A stretch of 64,000 nt of DNA from an uncultured Aquimarina sp. (lineage in GTDB: Bacteria; Bacteroidota; Bacteroidia; Flavobacteriales; Flavobacteriaceae), in assembly GCF_947496855.1 (NCBI RefSeq), contig NZ_CANMED010000001.1:1116001-1180000 (forward strand), written 5' to 3'. Positions 17,459 to 26,902 of this stretch are shown here, in pieces (the stretch's first letter is position 1; each line of letters begins with the position of its first letter). Below the pieces are notes generated by a model, which did no database searches, was not told where the DNA came from, and saw only the letters and a list, made by a program, of their open reading frames with translations. A program made the translations under genes and the position numbers.

Positions 17459-18707
17459 CTATTGCATTACTTTTGGATTTACTAGAGCTAAAATACAAAT
17501 ACGCACTGACTCCTGAAATCAATGATACTAATGTTGCCAAAATAAGACTCCCTATTATATATTGCCCTAAACTTTTGAAGATATCTGTACCAGATTTTAT
17601 ATCTTCTATATTAAGCGTAACGTCCATTTCTCTTCCCATCACAATAGCACCAATCTGATAACTACCATAAATAATAAATGGAATTAGTGGAGGTATACTT
17701 ATATTAGAAAACAAAAATGCAATAGGTCTATTAAGTTTAAAAGCAATTGCAAGTGATATAACCAAAATAGTCTGAAATCCCCACAACGGTGCAATACCTA
17801 TAAATAAACCAAGAGCAATAGCACTTGCTTTTTTTATTGGAGGATCATTGCTTCTTAATACATTTTCTTTCCAGTATTGTTTAAACCCTTTTTTTTTTAC
17901 CCTAGTTATAAGCCGTTTGGGTAAGTAAAAAAACAACGTTAATGTCACTAACCAAGTATTCAGGATACTAATTCGAGTAAAATCTTTGAAAGGTCTAAAA
18001 TGAGATACACGTTCAGTTTCATCATATAACACTTGGACTGGTATATTCCGAACTTCTACATTTCTCCAAGCAAGTTTAACAATTACCTCTATTTCTAACT
18101 CGAACTTTGTGGTGAATAGTTTTAGTTTACTAATCTCCTTTATTGGATATAATCTATATCCCGACTGCGTATCCTTTAGTTTAATTCCGGTTTCTATGTA
18201 ATACCAAAAATTAGAGAATTTATTTCCAAAACTACTTTTACCAGGTACTGACGGATCATCCATATTTCGAGAACCTATCAATAATAAAGATGAACTAGGA
18301 TCTTGTTTCTCCAGCTCGTCTAAGAACAAGGTTAAATCGTTGGGAAAGTGCTGACCATCACTATCTATGGTAATTATATAATTATATCCTAAACGGTCAG
18401 CTTGTTTAAAAGCCTCCCTTAACGCCATTCCTTTTCCTTTATTCTTTGGAAAAGTAATTATTACAGCTTGGTCTTGATAGTTTTCTAAAATACTAGCTGT
18501 ATCATCAGTCGAACCATCATTTATAATAATAACCCTATCTGTATACTCCAGAACACCTTGAATAACTCTATCTAAAGTTCTCTGGTTATTATATGTAGGA
18601 ATGAAAACACAGCAATTTAGTGTCTCAAAACGATGATCTAATAATGTAGTTACAGTCACAGTGCTATTTTTTCCATTACAAAAATAGGGTATGATACGAT
18701 TAAACAA
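17451..18707 (-). CDS. GT2 glycosyltransferase with C-terminal DUF2062 membrane domain
   Basis: A 418-residue protein. The N-terminal GT2 domain (about 30-235) has CVFIPTYNNQRTLDRVIQGV, the nucleotide-sugar motif IINDGSTDD, and the metal-binding ITIDSDGQH. The C-terminal part (about 290-405) is the DUF2062 domain with two or three membrane helices (GLFIGIAPLWGFQTILVISL). It resembles dolichyl-phosphate-mannose-synthase-like enzymes but may transfer another group. Similar glycosyltransferases occur in aryl polyene clusters. It overlaps the MMPL gene and starts 9 bp after the stop of the small lipoprotein gene. Confidence 0.88.
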   Translation of the reverse strand: MFNRIIPYFCNGKNSTVTVTTLLDHRFETLNCCVFIPTYNNQRTLDRVIQGVLEYTDRVIIINDGSTDDTASILENYQDQAVIITFPKNKGKGMALREAFKQADRLGYNYIITIDSDGQHFPNDLTLFLDELEKQDPSSSLLLIGSRNMDDPSVPGKSSFGNKFSNFWYYIETGIKLKDTQSGYRLYPIKEISKLKLFTTKFELEIEVIVKLAWRNVEVRNIPVQVLYDETERVSHFRPFKDFTRISILNTWLVTLTLFFYLPKRLITRVKKKGFKQYWKENVLRSNDPPIKKASAIALGLFIGIAPLWGFQTILVISLAIAFKLNRPIAFLFSNISIPPLIPFIIYGSYQIGAIVMGREMDVTLNIEDIKSGTDIFKSLGQYIIGSLILATLVSLISGVSAYLYFSSSKSKSNAIDA

Positions 18708-18716
18708 ATAGAAATA

Positions 18717-19157
18717 TTATCTAATTCTCTTTGTTTTTTCAACAAAAGATGAAATTTTGATTTGTTCTATCCTATTGTTCTTAACTATAGAAACTATAAT
18801 TTCATCTTTTTTGGCTGTAATCATTTGATTCTGAAACTCACTATCAGGCTTAATATTTAATAAATACTCACCCTTTTTTATAATATTTGAAACAATCAAA
18901 TTAGAGCTTAAATCCATAATATCAAATCTTAATTTTTCTTTTTTGATATCTAATTGAGGAAAAGCAATATCTTCTATTTTAATATTTTGATCATCTTTAG
19001 TTACTTCAAATTGTATTTTATATTGAACAAATTGATCTTGATTTGGCCTTCCTGGTATGGTTATTTCTTTAACTGCAGACACTAATAAAATTTCTTCTTT
19101 ACAAGATAAGATTGTGCACATTGTTAAGAAAGTAATTATCACGGATACGTATTTCAT
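18717..19157 (-). CDS. Small hypothetical lipoprotein
   Basis: A 146-residue protein with an SPII signal peptide; the lipobox Cys is at about 19 (CTILSCKEE). The mature part alternates short beta-like and charged stretches, and I recognise no domain. It starts just downstream of a strong terminator that ends the T9SS-protein gene, so it may need its own promoter. It is followed after 9 bp by the glycosyltransferase gene, which suggests it belongs to the pigment operon rather than to the gene upstream. Confidence 0.65.
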   Translation of the reverse strand: MKYVSVIITFLTMCTILSCKEEILLVSAVKEITIPGRPNQDQFVQYKIQFEVTKDDQNIKIEDIAFPQLDIKKEKLRFDIMDLSSNLIVSNIIKKGEYLLNIKPDSEFQNQMITAKKDEIIVSIVKNNRIEQIKISSFVEKTKRIR

Positions 19158-19182
19158 TTTTGTCTATTTCTATAAATTAAAA

Positions 19183-19214
19183 ACCGGTAAAGAAAATAAG
19201 CATTCTTTACCGGT
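19183..19214 (-). terminator. Hairpin terminator of the T9SS repeat-protein gene
   Basis: The arms accggtaaagaa (19183-19194) and ttctttaccggt (19203-19214) pair perfectly over 12 bp with an 8-nt loop. Read on the minus strand the stem is followed by tttt and an AT-rich stretch. It lies 21 bp beyond the stop of the gene ending at 19235 and before the start of the next gene at 19157. Confidence 0.75.
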
Positions 19215-19234
19215 CTAAAAAATTATGGTTTTAA

Positions 19235-21727
19235 TTATTTCACTATAATCCTTTTTACTATTCTCTTGTTGTTATTTTTCAAATCAACTAGATAAACTCC
19301 CGAACTATATGAGGATAAATCAACTGTAGTAGTTACTTCGTCTGTTTTAAAACTTTTCACTACGCCACCAATTATATTATATATGGTAATTTCAGATTCG
19401 TTATCAAAATCAGCTAATTTCACGGTAAATATTCCATCGGTTGGATTAGGGAATATGTTCAACACACTACTATCATCAAATTCTCCAATTCCTAATACAG
19501 AAGGGTTGATTGAGATTTCCCATACACCACGTCCATAGGTTGCTACTCTTAATTTATTTGTTCCATAATGTACCTCTAAATCATTGGAGATTACATTTGG
19601 TAATCCTTCTCCATAAACCTCCCAATCAGTACTTGAATTATTTCTATGAAAAACTCCAATATCTGATCCTAAGAAAAGATCTCCATCTCCTCCAGTTAAA
19701 TAAAGAATTTTATGCATTGGAACATTAGGTAGAGTTCCTGATATATTGGTCCAACTAGTTCCAGAATTATCCGATCTAAAAACTCTATTCCCATCATTAT
19801 ATCTTCCATAACAAATATAAACCTCTGCTGGATTAGTAGAATTAACTGCAATACTTGTTACAAGACCATTTACGGGTAAAGTCAACGTATCCCAACTCGA
19901 ACCTCCGTCAGAAGTTGTATAAACACCATTTCCATCAGTTACATAGAGAACTTGATTATCCGAAGGAGCAATTGTAATTGCCCTAGGAGCCCCACCAGGT
20001 GAATTCATATTGCCCCAAAAATCTCCAGAAACAGTTGATCTATAAATATTTCCAAACCCACCGTAAATGGTATTTGGGTCTATAGGATCTATCTCCAAAG
20101 GCCAAACAAATCTTGCTCCACTTGGGGTAGTTAGTCTTGTAGTTCGTGTTGCCCATCCATCTGTAGTTCTTTCTACATATCCAGCTTGACTACATGTCCA
20201 AGCTATATTAGAATCACTATAATTCCATAAAGCCTCTACTCCATCAGTTCCAAAATTTCTATTAATCCAATCCGTTCCATTATATTGGGTAATATCATTA
20301 TCCTGTGCCCCTGCTAGTAAAAAATCTGCATTTTGTGGTGTCCCTGCAACTTTATAATATTGTGTTATTGATAGACCAGAAGATAAATCTCGCCATGCAT
20401 CATCAGTCGCAATATTACCTACAAACAAACCTCCATCGTTAGCAGAAAAAACCTCCGTACTACTTCCTGGTAAAAATTCTAAATCATGATGATCCGAATG
20501 CACATAGAAAAATGGATTTCCAGGCACCCAATATCCATCAAGGTATTTTTGCCAAGTAAACCCTCCATTAGTAGTTCGCCATCCATCAATTCCACCTATA
20601 ATAATTAGATCTGCATTATCTGGTGCTATTAAAATTGTTTGGTTATATCCTCCTTGCGTACTCAATGAAGATGGAGTGGATATCGATGATGAATTCCAGG
20701 AAGCTCCTCCATCAGTAGATCTAAAAACAGTTCCATTATTCATTCCAACCAAAAAATCCGGATCACTTGCAGTCGTAGCGATATCAAAACGACCTCTATT
20801 AGTCAAACCAGTAGATGAAGCAGTCCAATTTTCTCCATTATCCGTAGAAATATGAAAAGTTGTAGATCTACCTCCAGTTGCAAATAAAGCGGTACTCGAA
20901 CCTTCTTGGTACATTATATCATTAAAACCTGTAGTTGTTGTTTTTAAACTCCAATTTGCTCCCGCATCAGTTGATTTATATATACCAGCATTTGTAGTAG
21001 CAAAAATAGTATCTGGATTATTAGGATCTATAAGTAAATGTGCTATTAATCTTGTTTGCGTAACTTCATAATTTAAACCAGTTGTCACCCAAGTTTCTCC
21101 GTGATCAGTAGATTTTAAAACTCCAATAGAATTGTTCTGAAATCCATCATAGTCTCCTGTAGCCATATACATGATATCACTATTCGTTGGATGAAAAACG
21201 ATATCTGATACACCGAGATTAGGAATGTTATCTCCTTTAGGTATCCAGGTATTTCCGAAATCATTAGATCTCCAGATTCCACCTCCAGGTGCTCCTACCC
21301 ATATTTCATCGGTATTTGCCGGATTAAAAGTAACTACATTCAATCTTCCCATACCTGCATAAAAGGTAGTCTCAGATTCTGGAATCACCTTAGGTCCTAT
21401 TAACGTCCAGCTAGCCAAATTTTCATTTTTTTCTACTGGAGTATTTTGTTGATACTTATTCCACTCATTATAAGTCATTAAAGGACTTGGAAAAGAACCA
21501 TCTTCATTTATACGACTCTCCCAAAAATAAGCCCAACGCTCAAATTGTTTAATTTTTTTTCTATCTGATCTAGTATTACTTTTGCTAATTGAAGTGTATT
21601 CCTGACGTTTTTCATCCACCACTTCAAAATAGTTACTATCATCTTTAGCAGGTGAATTACGCCAATTTTGTGCTGTTATTATATAACAACTTAAAACTGT
21701 TATAAAAAAAAGGAAATTTTTTCTCAT
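19235..21727 (-). CDS. T9SS-exported BNR/sortilin-like beta-propeller protein
   Basis: An 830-residue protein with a Sec signal peptide (MRKNFLFFITVLSCYIITAQ). Repeated BNR/Asp-box units such as STDGGASWN, KSTDHGETW and TSDGGSSWD form propellers from about 125 to 735. The C-terminal type IX sorting domain (about 755-830) starts LNIFPNPTDGIFTVKL and ends in a basic tail (KRIVKRIIVK). It is exported to the surface or released by T9SS and may bind glycans or proteins. It has gaps of about 77 bp on both sides and its own terminator, unlike the overlapping pigment genes around it, so it looks like an insertion into the cluster. Confidence 0.9.
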   Translation of the reverse strand: MRKNFLFFITVLSCYIITAQNWRNSPAKDDSNYFEVVDEKRQEYTSISKSNTRSDRKKIKQFERWAYFWESRINEDGSFPSPLMTYNEWNKYQQNTPVEKNENLASWTLIGPKVIPESETTFYAGMGRLNVVTFNPANTDEIWVGAPGGGIWRSNDFGNTWIPKGDNIPNLGVSDIVFHPTNSDIMYMATGDYDGFQNNSIGVLKSTDHGETWVTTGLNYEVTQTRLIAHLLIDPNNPDTIFATTNAGIYKSTDAGANWSLKTTTTGFNDIMYQEGSSTALFATGGRSTTFHISTDNGENWTASSTGLTNRGRFDIATTASDPDFLVGMNNGTVFRSTDGGASWNSSSISTPSSLSTQGGYNQTILIAPDNADLIIIGGIDGWRTTNGGFTWQKYLDGYWVPGNPFFYVHSDHHDLEFLPGSSTEVFSANDGGLFVGNIATDDAWRDLSSGLSITQYYKVAGTPQNADFLLAGAQDNDITQYNGTDWINRNFGTDGVEALWNYSDSNIAWTCSQAGYVERTTDGWATRTTRLTTPSGARFVWPLEIDPIDPNTIYGGFGNIYRSTVSGDFWGNMNSPGGAPRAITIAPSDNQVLYVTDGNGVYTTSDGGSSWDTLTLPVNGLVTSIAVNSTNPAEVYICYGRYNDGNRVFRSDNSGTSWTNISGTLPNVPMHKILYLTGGDGDLFLGSDIGVFHRNNSSTDWEVYGEGLPNVISNDLEVHYGTNKLRVATYGRGVWEISINPSVLGIGEFDDSSVLNIFPNPTDGIFTVKLADFDNESEITIYNIIGGVVKSFKTDEVTTTVDLSSYSSGVYLVDLKNNNKRIVKRIIVK

Positions 21728-21803
21728 TTATGTGTTAGTTAGAATTAGTCTATTATAACTAAAACAGTAAAAACTTAAAAAACCCTACTTTTTTTTTGAA
21801 AAA

Positions 21804-22274
21804 TTATTCTTTAAAAGCCTGTGAAGTCGACATAAATCCTTTGATAAATTTCTTTAATTTGGAAGAGGGAACTTTATCTATATTTTTCGTTAGAAAGCTT
21901 TTATCTTCTTCTATATCCCTGTAGTATCTGGTAATTCTAGGAGCACTAGTTTGTACACTCAGTCTAATCATCCTTAGTTCTATATTATCAGGATCGGATT
22001 GTATTGCTTCTTCAATCAACTTCTTTCCTTGTTTAAAAAAAGATATTTTATCCATGGTTTTTTTTGAAAATGAAGCTTTTAGGGTTAATGCACATCCGTA
22101 ATAAGCAGATAACACAGTACTTTCTTCGTGGTTTATACTCTGCGTTAATTCATAAAATTTCTCAGTATTCTCTTTGGAATCTTTTGCATATCTATATGAA
22201 TTTCTTACTTCAACAATATCGGCTGTATTAGCATTCATAAAAAGTAATCCAACAAATAAGGCAAAAAATTTCAT
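21804..22274 (-). CDS. Hypothetical periplasmic protein of the pigment cluster
   Basis: A 156-residue, mostly helical protein with an N-terminal signal peptide (MKFFALFVGLLFMNANTA). The pattern of short helices (YYGCALTLKAS, IEEAIQSDPDNIELRMIRLS) is TPR-like. I do not know its function. It lies 9 bp after the stop of the hotdog gene upstream, so it is co-transcribed with the pigment genes. A scaffold role in the periplasm would be a guess. Confidence 0.65.
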   Translation of the reverse strand: MKFFALFVGLLFMNANTADIVEVRNSYRYAKDSKENTEKFYELTQSINHEESTVLSAYYGCALTLKASFSKKTMDKISFFKQGKKLIEEAIQSDPDNIELRMIRLSVQTSAPRITRYYRDIEEDKSFLTKNIDKVPSSKLKKFIKGFMSTSQAFKE

Positions 22275-22283
22275 ATCGTTAAT

Positions 22284-22649
22284 TTATAATTTAACAAAAG
22301 TAACCACAACTTTTAGCGCTATGGTATCATCATACTTTACGGTACTCTTTACTTTAATTTCCTCTTCATTATCTGTAAAATCATTAGTAATAACTAAATC
22401 CGGAGTCTTTTCAGGATTGATTACAGCCATAAACTTCACATTAGAAGCTTTTTTCATAAATAAAGAACATCCTTTTCTATTTTCCGTAAGCTCCTTAATA
22501 ATCTGTAATGTACAAACTCCGGGAGTTATCGGATTACCTGGAAAATGACCTTTAAAGATTTCACTTTCAGGATTTAAAGATATAGTCGTAGTTTGTATAC
22601 CGTCCCTTACAGAATCTTTATTGATTTTATATAAATCAGCTATTAGCAT
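22284..22649 (-). CDS. Hotdog-fold 3-hydroxyacyl-ACP dehydratase-like protein (FabZ/ApeI type)
   Basis: A 121-residue single hotdog domain. The FabZ-type motif is present as GHFPGNPITPGV with the catalytic His at H35. The position that carries Glu or Asp in FabZ/FabA (PGV-x-x-x-[ED]) is Gln (Q49, PGVCTLQIIKE), so activity may be altered. In an aryl polyene pathway it would dehydrate 3-hydroxyacyl-ACP intermediates to build the conjugated chain. It sits 4 bp after the stop of the 206-residue lipoprotein gene. The second dehydratase-like gene of the cluster is at 32816-33271. Confidence 0.8.
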   Translation of the reverse strand: MLIADLYKINKDSVRDGIQTTTISLNPESEIFKGHFPGNPITPGVCTLQIIKELTENRKGCSLFMKKASNVKFMAVINPEKTPDLVITNDFTDNEEEIKVKSTVKYDDTIALKVVVTFVKL

Positions 22650-22653
22650 ATTA

Positions 22654-23274
22654 TTATTTTAAGAAGTTTAACTCTATGTTTAGTTTTATATTTTTATGAT
22701 CAATACGTATATTTTTAGCTATCAAACTTTTAGAAATATCTTTAAAAAGTATCATAAACTTTTCTTTTCTTTTAGTGGTATGAACTATTTTATATAATCT
22801 CAGGTCTGATTGATTATAAAAGTAGTAATTATAGCGTTTGTCTATTTCATTTTTGAGGACATTATATGAATCATCGTAATACTTTTCCTCAACCGTTCCT
22901 GTTTCTTTGATTAATAATGAAAAATCTCTGATTAATGTATTTAAGATAATTTTTCTATCAAGCTGCTCTACAATTGAATTAATTTTATATCCATCTTTCT
23001 CAAACTCTATATCAAAAAAAGTACTGCCAAATTGTGAAGTAAAAACGATGCGATGTTTCTGTGGAGTTACCTTTTTCAAAATAAGAATACCACTAAATTC
23101 ATTGCCATACACTTCTATGTCTGCTTTATATACATAATCAATATCAAGATTTGAAAAATATGGATTTTGCACTATATCATTTATTTCCACTTCAGATTCC
23201 ACAAAGTTATCTACCGTTACAACTTTACAACCGAAAACAGATACAATCAGTATACTAATGAGCAAATATCGCAT
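22654..23274 (-). CDS. Hypothetical lipoprotein (possible DUF4292-/LolB-like partner of LolA-like protein)
   Basis: A 206-residue protein with an SPII signal; the lipobox Cys is at about 16 (VSVFGCKVV). The mature part is rich in beta strands, with a pattern like the LolA/LolB lipoprotein-carrier fold (IVFTSQFGSTFFDIEFEKDGYKI). The gene directly follows and overlaps the LolA-like gene by 20 bp, so the two could form a carrier and outer-membrane acceptor pair for the pigment. The LolB-like assignment is a guess from fold pattern and position. Confidence 0.65.
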   Translation of the reverse strand: MRYLLISILIVSVFGCKVVTVDNFVESEVEINDIVQNPYFSNLDIDYVYKADIEVYGNEFSGILILKKVTPQKHRIVFTSQFGSTFFDIEFEKDGYKINSIVEQLDRKIILNTLIRDFSLLIKETGTVEEKYYDDSYNVLKNEIDKRYNYYFYNQSDLRLYKIVHTTKRKEKFMILFKDISKSLIAKNIRIDHKNIKLNIELNFLK

Positions 23275-23884
23275 CAGGAATAGTTTTATTTACAGAGGTA
23301 TTCTGAAATTTTATAAGTGTATAATCTCCTGAAGGTTCTATTAATTTAACACTGGACACTAAGTATTTTTTTGACTCAAAGTTTAAAACAATCTGCTTAA
23401 ACATACTTTTTAAGGTTTGATCTTTTGGAGATAGTTTTGCTATATATTGATCATTATTCTTAAAAACATTAATAGAAAACTGAGTATCATCTAGCATATC
23501 ACCGCTTACACTTTTCGCAATCAAATCATTCAATTTTTTAAAAACTTTATTCGAGGCAAGATTAATATCACTTTTTTTACCAGCATCGTTAATAAATAGC
23601 TTTTTATCTTTAAAAATCACACTATACTCATATGGTTTTGTATAAGACCATTTGATAACATTTGGTGATTTAAAGTATAAATCTCCACTACTTTCTATAT
23701 CATTAGACAGAAAATCAATATGTTTTATTTGCGTAAATGTATTTACAATTGTTTTAGACTGTTTTGCACTGATACTTACTGCATTCTTAAAAGTGTCCAT
23801 TTCTAATTTAGAAAGTGCCACCTCTTGAGCCTGTAACCAATAAAAATTTAAGAAAAAAAAACCAAATAATAAAAATCTAAGCAT
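23255..23884 (-). CDS. LolA-like outer membrane lipoprotein carrier protein
   Basis: A 209-residue periplasmic protein of the LolA family: a signal peptide (MLRFLLFGFFFLNFYWLQAQ) followed by the half-barrel pattern with the conserved FTQIKHIDFLSNDIESSGDL and FKSPNVIKWSYTKPYEY. I choose the ATG at 23884, which overlaps the upstream stop (ATGCTTAG) and directly begins the signal peptide; a start 8 codons upstream is possible. Aryl polyene clusters encode a LolA-like protein, thought to shuttle the hydrophobic product across the periplasm. Confidence 0.85.
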   Translation of the reverse strand: MLRFLLFGFFFLNFYWLQAQEVALSKLEMDTFKNAVSISAKQSKTIVNTFTQIKHIDFLSNDIESSGDLYFKSPNVIKWSYTKPYEYSVIFKDKKLFINDAGKKSDINLASNKVFKKLNDLIAKSVSGDMLDDTQFSINVFKNNDQYIAKLSPKDQTLKSMFKQIVLNFESKKYLVSSVKLIEPSGDYTLIKFQNTSVNKTIPDAIFAH

Positions 23885-24650
23885 ATGCTTGTATCGAAAA
23901 TAGTTCATCTATAGTAACTGTTGTAAAGTTATTCCTTTGCAAAAATAGCAACAATTGTTCCAATACTGCTATAGTAATTATTTTTGTATCGTGAAGCAGT
24001 ATAATATCTCCTCCCTTTAAGTTTTTTGTAACTCTTTTAAGTATTACTTTTTCTGAAGGAATTGTAGTATCAAATGACCGCTTGTTCCATCCAATAACAG
24101 CGTGTCCAGTCTTTTTAACAGCTCTAGCTATATTAGGATTAGTAATTCCATATGGAGGTCTAAAAAGTAATGGCTTTTTTTTTGAAAATTTTTCTATTAT
24201 AATATCTGTTTCCTTAATTTCACTAGTAAACTTATCCGTACTATAGATATCAATAAGTTTATCATGAGTAAAAGTATGGTTTCCAATGATATGATTTTCC
24301 TGTATAATTTTTTTAAGTATATCAGGATGTTTTTCGATTTGCTTTCCAATACAAAAAAAAGTTCCTTTAACGTTATACTTATTTAGCACTTCCAGAATCT
24401 TCAAAGTATTGAGATCTGGACCATCATCAAAAGTAATGGCTATTTTTTTCTCTGGTAACTTCGGATTGCTACTTAAACTTTTAAGAAAATATCCCGATCT
24501 TATATTCGTAACTCCGTAAGCAGTAATTAGAAGCCAAAGAAACCCTAGTACAAGTAAACTCCACCAGGGAAATTTATTGAAACTAATTGCGGTAATCATA
24601 AGAATACCTACAATTATTGATATAATATTAACTATTTTCCTAATTAGCAT
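23877..24650 (-). CDS. Polysaccharide deacetylase family protein (NodB homology domain)
   Basis: A 257-residue protein with two N-terminal membrane helices (about 5-50) and a NodB domain (about 70-250). The metal site is seen as KIAITFDDGPD, the HxxxH-type motif as GNHTFTHD, and the later motifs as LFRPPYG and ILLHD. It probably acts at the outer face of the inner membrane as a carbohydrate esterase or deacylase. Its place between ketosynthase and LolA-like genes, with overlaps on both sides, marks it as part of the pigment operon, but the target is unknown. Confidence 0.88.
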   Translation of the reverse strand: MLIRKIVNIISIIVGILMITAISFNKFPWWSLLVLGFLWLLITAYGVTNIRSGYFLKSLSSNPKLPEKKIAITFDDGPDLNTLKILEVLNKYNVKGTFFCIGKQIEKHPDILKKIIQENHIIGNHTFTHDKLIDIYSTDKFTSEIKETDIIIEKFSKKKPLLFRPPYGITNPNIARAVKKTGHAVIGWNKRSFDTTIPSEKVILKRVTKNLKGGDIILLHDTKIITIAVLEQLLLFLQRNNFTTVTIDELFSIQAYA

Positions 24651-25705
24651 CGTTGCAACAACGCAATACTATGATCTCTTCCAAGGTATTGATTATACAA
24701 AAGTACATTATTATGATTTTTTGAAGTAACATCATTAACCTTCAAGATAGAAGGTATCTGATTAGTTTTAAAAATTTTACAAGCAAGCCAAAAACCAAAA
24801 CTAGAGGCAACATGGTAATCACCTATCAAATGCTTATAACAGAGTTGTTCTATATTTAAAAAAATCGAAGATTGTAAGTTTTTATAATAATCATCGTGTT
24901 TTACATCTCCATTATTACCTAAAACTACAGCATCTATATCATCTATAGACAACCCTTGGCGTAAAACAAATTTTTCGATATTCATCTTTATTTCATCTGG
25001 TGTCGCTTCACTTATAGTTTCTACATCAACAATATTAGCTAAACTTTTATCAGTTTTTGCACCTAAAACCATAAATGTAGCACCTTCACTAGCAACTGTA
25101 CCTGATGTATTCGAGTCCAATAAATTAATTACATCGATATCAGTGTTTTTGATCTGACCATCTAATTTATGAAGCAACGTAGAGTTTTTCGCAATTTCAT
25201 CAATACCACCAACCAAAATATTTTTTCCTGATTCTTCTAACAACATTAACTGAGCATCCATAACAGAAGTTTCGAACGAAGCTGCCCCTTGAACATATGT
25301 AAGATTATACGCCTTACACCCTAATCCCAATGCTACTTGACCTCCAACAGTATTATGTGTTGATTGAATAAACAGTGTTGGTGTCAAAAATTCCTCATCA
25401 TTATGAAGAATATTTTCCAAAAACTTCTCAGAATCTTGTTTACAGCCCATTCCTGTGCCCGTAATTATAGCATCTGGCATTTCTAATCCAGAATCTTTTA
25501 AAGCCATCGACGCGGTTGTAACTCCCATCTTCACAGACTTAGACATTCGTCTCATAGCTGCGGGCTTTATATACTCTTTATAATTAGGGTCGTGGGATCT
25601 AAATATAGCCTCTTTATAAGATATTATATCTTCTAAAAACGTATCTGGATCCGTTGTACGTTGTGCAGAAATGCTAGCAATACCATTTATAAAACAATCG
25701 CTCAT
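24644..25705 (-). CDS. Ketosynthase-like chain-length-factor protein lacking the active-site Cys
   Basis: A 353-residue thiolase-fold protein similar to beta-ketoacyl-ACP synthases but without their catalytic set. The active-site Cys region reads YVQGAASFETS with Ala where Cys should be, and the first His motif (NAHGT) is replaced by VVLGNNGDV. This is the pattern of a chain length factor that pairs with the adjacent intact KS. I choose the ATG at 25705, which forms a TAATG overlap with the KS stop, over an upstream in-frame ATG at 25732. It probably controls polyene length as a KS/CLF heterodimer. Confidence 0.8.
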   Translation of the reverse strand: MSDCFINGIASISAQRTTDPDTFLEDIISYKEAIFRSHDPNYKEYIKPAAMRRMSKSVKMGVTTASMALKDSGLEMPDAIITGTGMGCKQDSEKFLENILHNDEEFLTPTLFIQSTHNTVGGQVALGLGCKAYNLTYVQGAASFETSVMDAQLMLLEESGKNILVGGIDEIAKNSTLLHKLDGQIKNTDIDVINLLDSNTSGTVASEGATFMVLGAKTDKSLANIVDVETISEATPDEIKMNIEKFVLRQGLSIDDIDAVVLGNNGDVKHDDYYKNLQSSIFLNIEQLCYKHLIGDYHVASSFGFWLACKIFKTNQIPSILKVNDVTSKNHNNVLLYNQYLGRDHSIALLQRC

Positions 25706-26901
25706 TATTTTGTAAAAATTAAAGTGGAACAATTGCCTCCAAAACCAAAAGAATTAGACAAAATAGTTTTCACTTTTTTAGCAACCAATTCGGTTTCCGG
25801 GACTAATGAAAACTCTTTCATTTTAGTTTTAAAATTCAAGTTCGGGAAAATTAGATTCTCCCTTAGCGATAAAAGCGAATAAATCGCTTCTACAGAACCC
25901 GCTGCAGCTAGCGTATGCCCTGTAAATGCCTTTGTAGAACTAAACAATGGAGTGTTTTCTTCTCCAAAAATTCTAGTCATAGCAACACCTTCTGATAAAT
26001 CATTATTAGGAGTTGCTGTTCCGTGAGCATTTACATAATCAATTTCTTTAGCAGTCATATTAGCAACCTTCAGTGCTTTATTCATGGCAAGGTATGCACC
26101 TTCTCCATCAGATGACGAAGCAGTTTGATGGTACGCATCATTGGCATTTGCCCAACCAGTAACACGACCTAAAACCTTTTTATTTTCTTTCTCAACGATT
26201 GCTTCGCTTTCTAATACTAAGTAAGCAGCTGCCTCTCCCAGGTTCAATCCTTTTCTATTATCATCAAAAGGACAACACTCAGCATCTGATAAAATCATTA
26301 AAGTACCAAATCCATTTATAGTAAACTTAGACAAAGCATCTGTTCCTCCAACAACCATTCTATCTATCTTACCTGCCTGAATCATGCGTGCTCCAAGCAT
26401 TATTGCATTCGCTGCAGAAGAACAAGCAGTACTGATAGTAGAGACATATCCCTTTATCCCTAAATAATTAGAAATAGAATGCGTCGTAAAACCAGCATGT
26501 TGCGCCTGAATGAATCTTCTATGATCTTCAATTTCGTTGTATCCTAGATAATGTTTTTCGGTAGTATCCATACCTCCTACACTAGTCCCAGAAACAAAGC
26601 CCGTTCTATATTCATTTATATCCGAAATATGAGCATCCTGCAGTGCTTCTTTTGCAGCAATAGCTCCAATCATAGCTGTTCTGGAAAAACTGTGTAAAGG
26701 CTCTAATCCAAGTTCTTCTTCTAAGGCATTGTTGGTTTTTTTAATCTCACCAACCATGATATTTTCACTGTGCCGGGTTTTTAGCATCTCGACTCGAGAA
26801 ATACCTGGTGATACTGATTTTAAAGCATCAAGATTTTCCTCTACGGTATTTCCAATAGAAGAAATGATTCCCATACCCGTAATGGCAATGCCTTTATTCA
26901 T
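25705..26901 (-). CDS. Beta-ketoacyl-ACP synthase II (aryl polyene elongation KS)
   Basis: A 398-residue FabF-type condensing enzyme with the full Cys-His-His set: C160 in TISTACSSAANA, H293 in NAHGTATP, H329 in KAFTGHTLAA. It overlaps the CLF-like gene by one base and starts 1 bp after the stop of an ACP gene, so KS, CLF and ACP form a compact minimal set. It would elongate the coumaroyl starter with malonyl-ACP. Confidence 0.92.
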   Translation of the reverse strand: MNKGIAITGMGIISSIGNTVEENLDALKSVSPGISRVEMLKTRHSENIMVGEIKKTNNALEEELGLEPLHSFSRTAMIGAIAAKEALQDAHISDINEYRTGFVSGTSVGGMDTTEKHYLGYNEIEDHRRFIQAQHAGFTTHSISNYLGIKGYVSTISTACSSAANAIMLGARMIQAGKIDRMVVGGTDALSKFTINGFGTLMILSDAECCPFDDNRKGLNLGEAAAYLVLESEAIVEKENKKVLGRVTGWANANDAYHQTASSSDGEGAYLAMNKALKVANMTAKEIDYVNAHGTATPNNDLSEGVAMTRIFGEENTPLFSSTKAFTGHTLAAAGSVEAIYSLLSLRENLIFPNLNFKTKMKEFSLVPETELVAKKVKTILSNSFGFGGNCSTLIFTK

Positions 26902-26902
26902 A

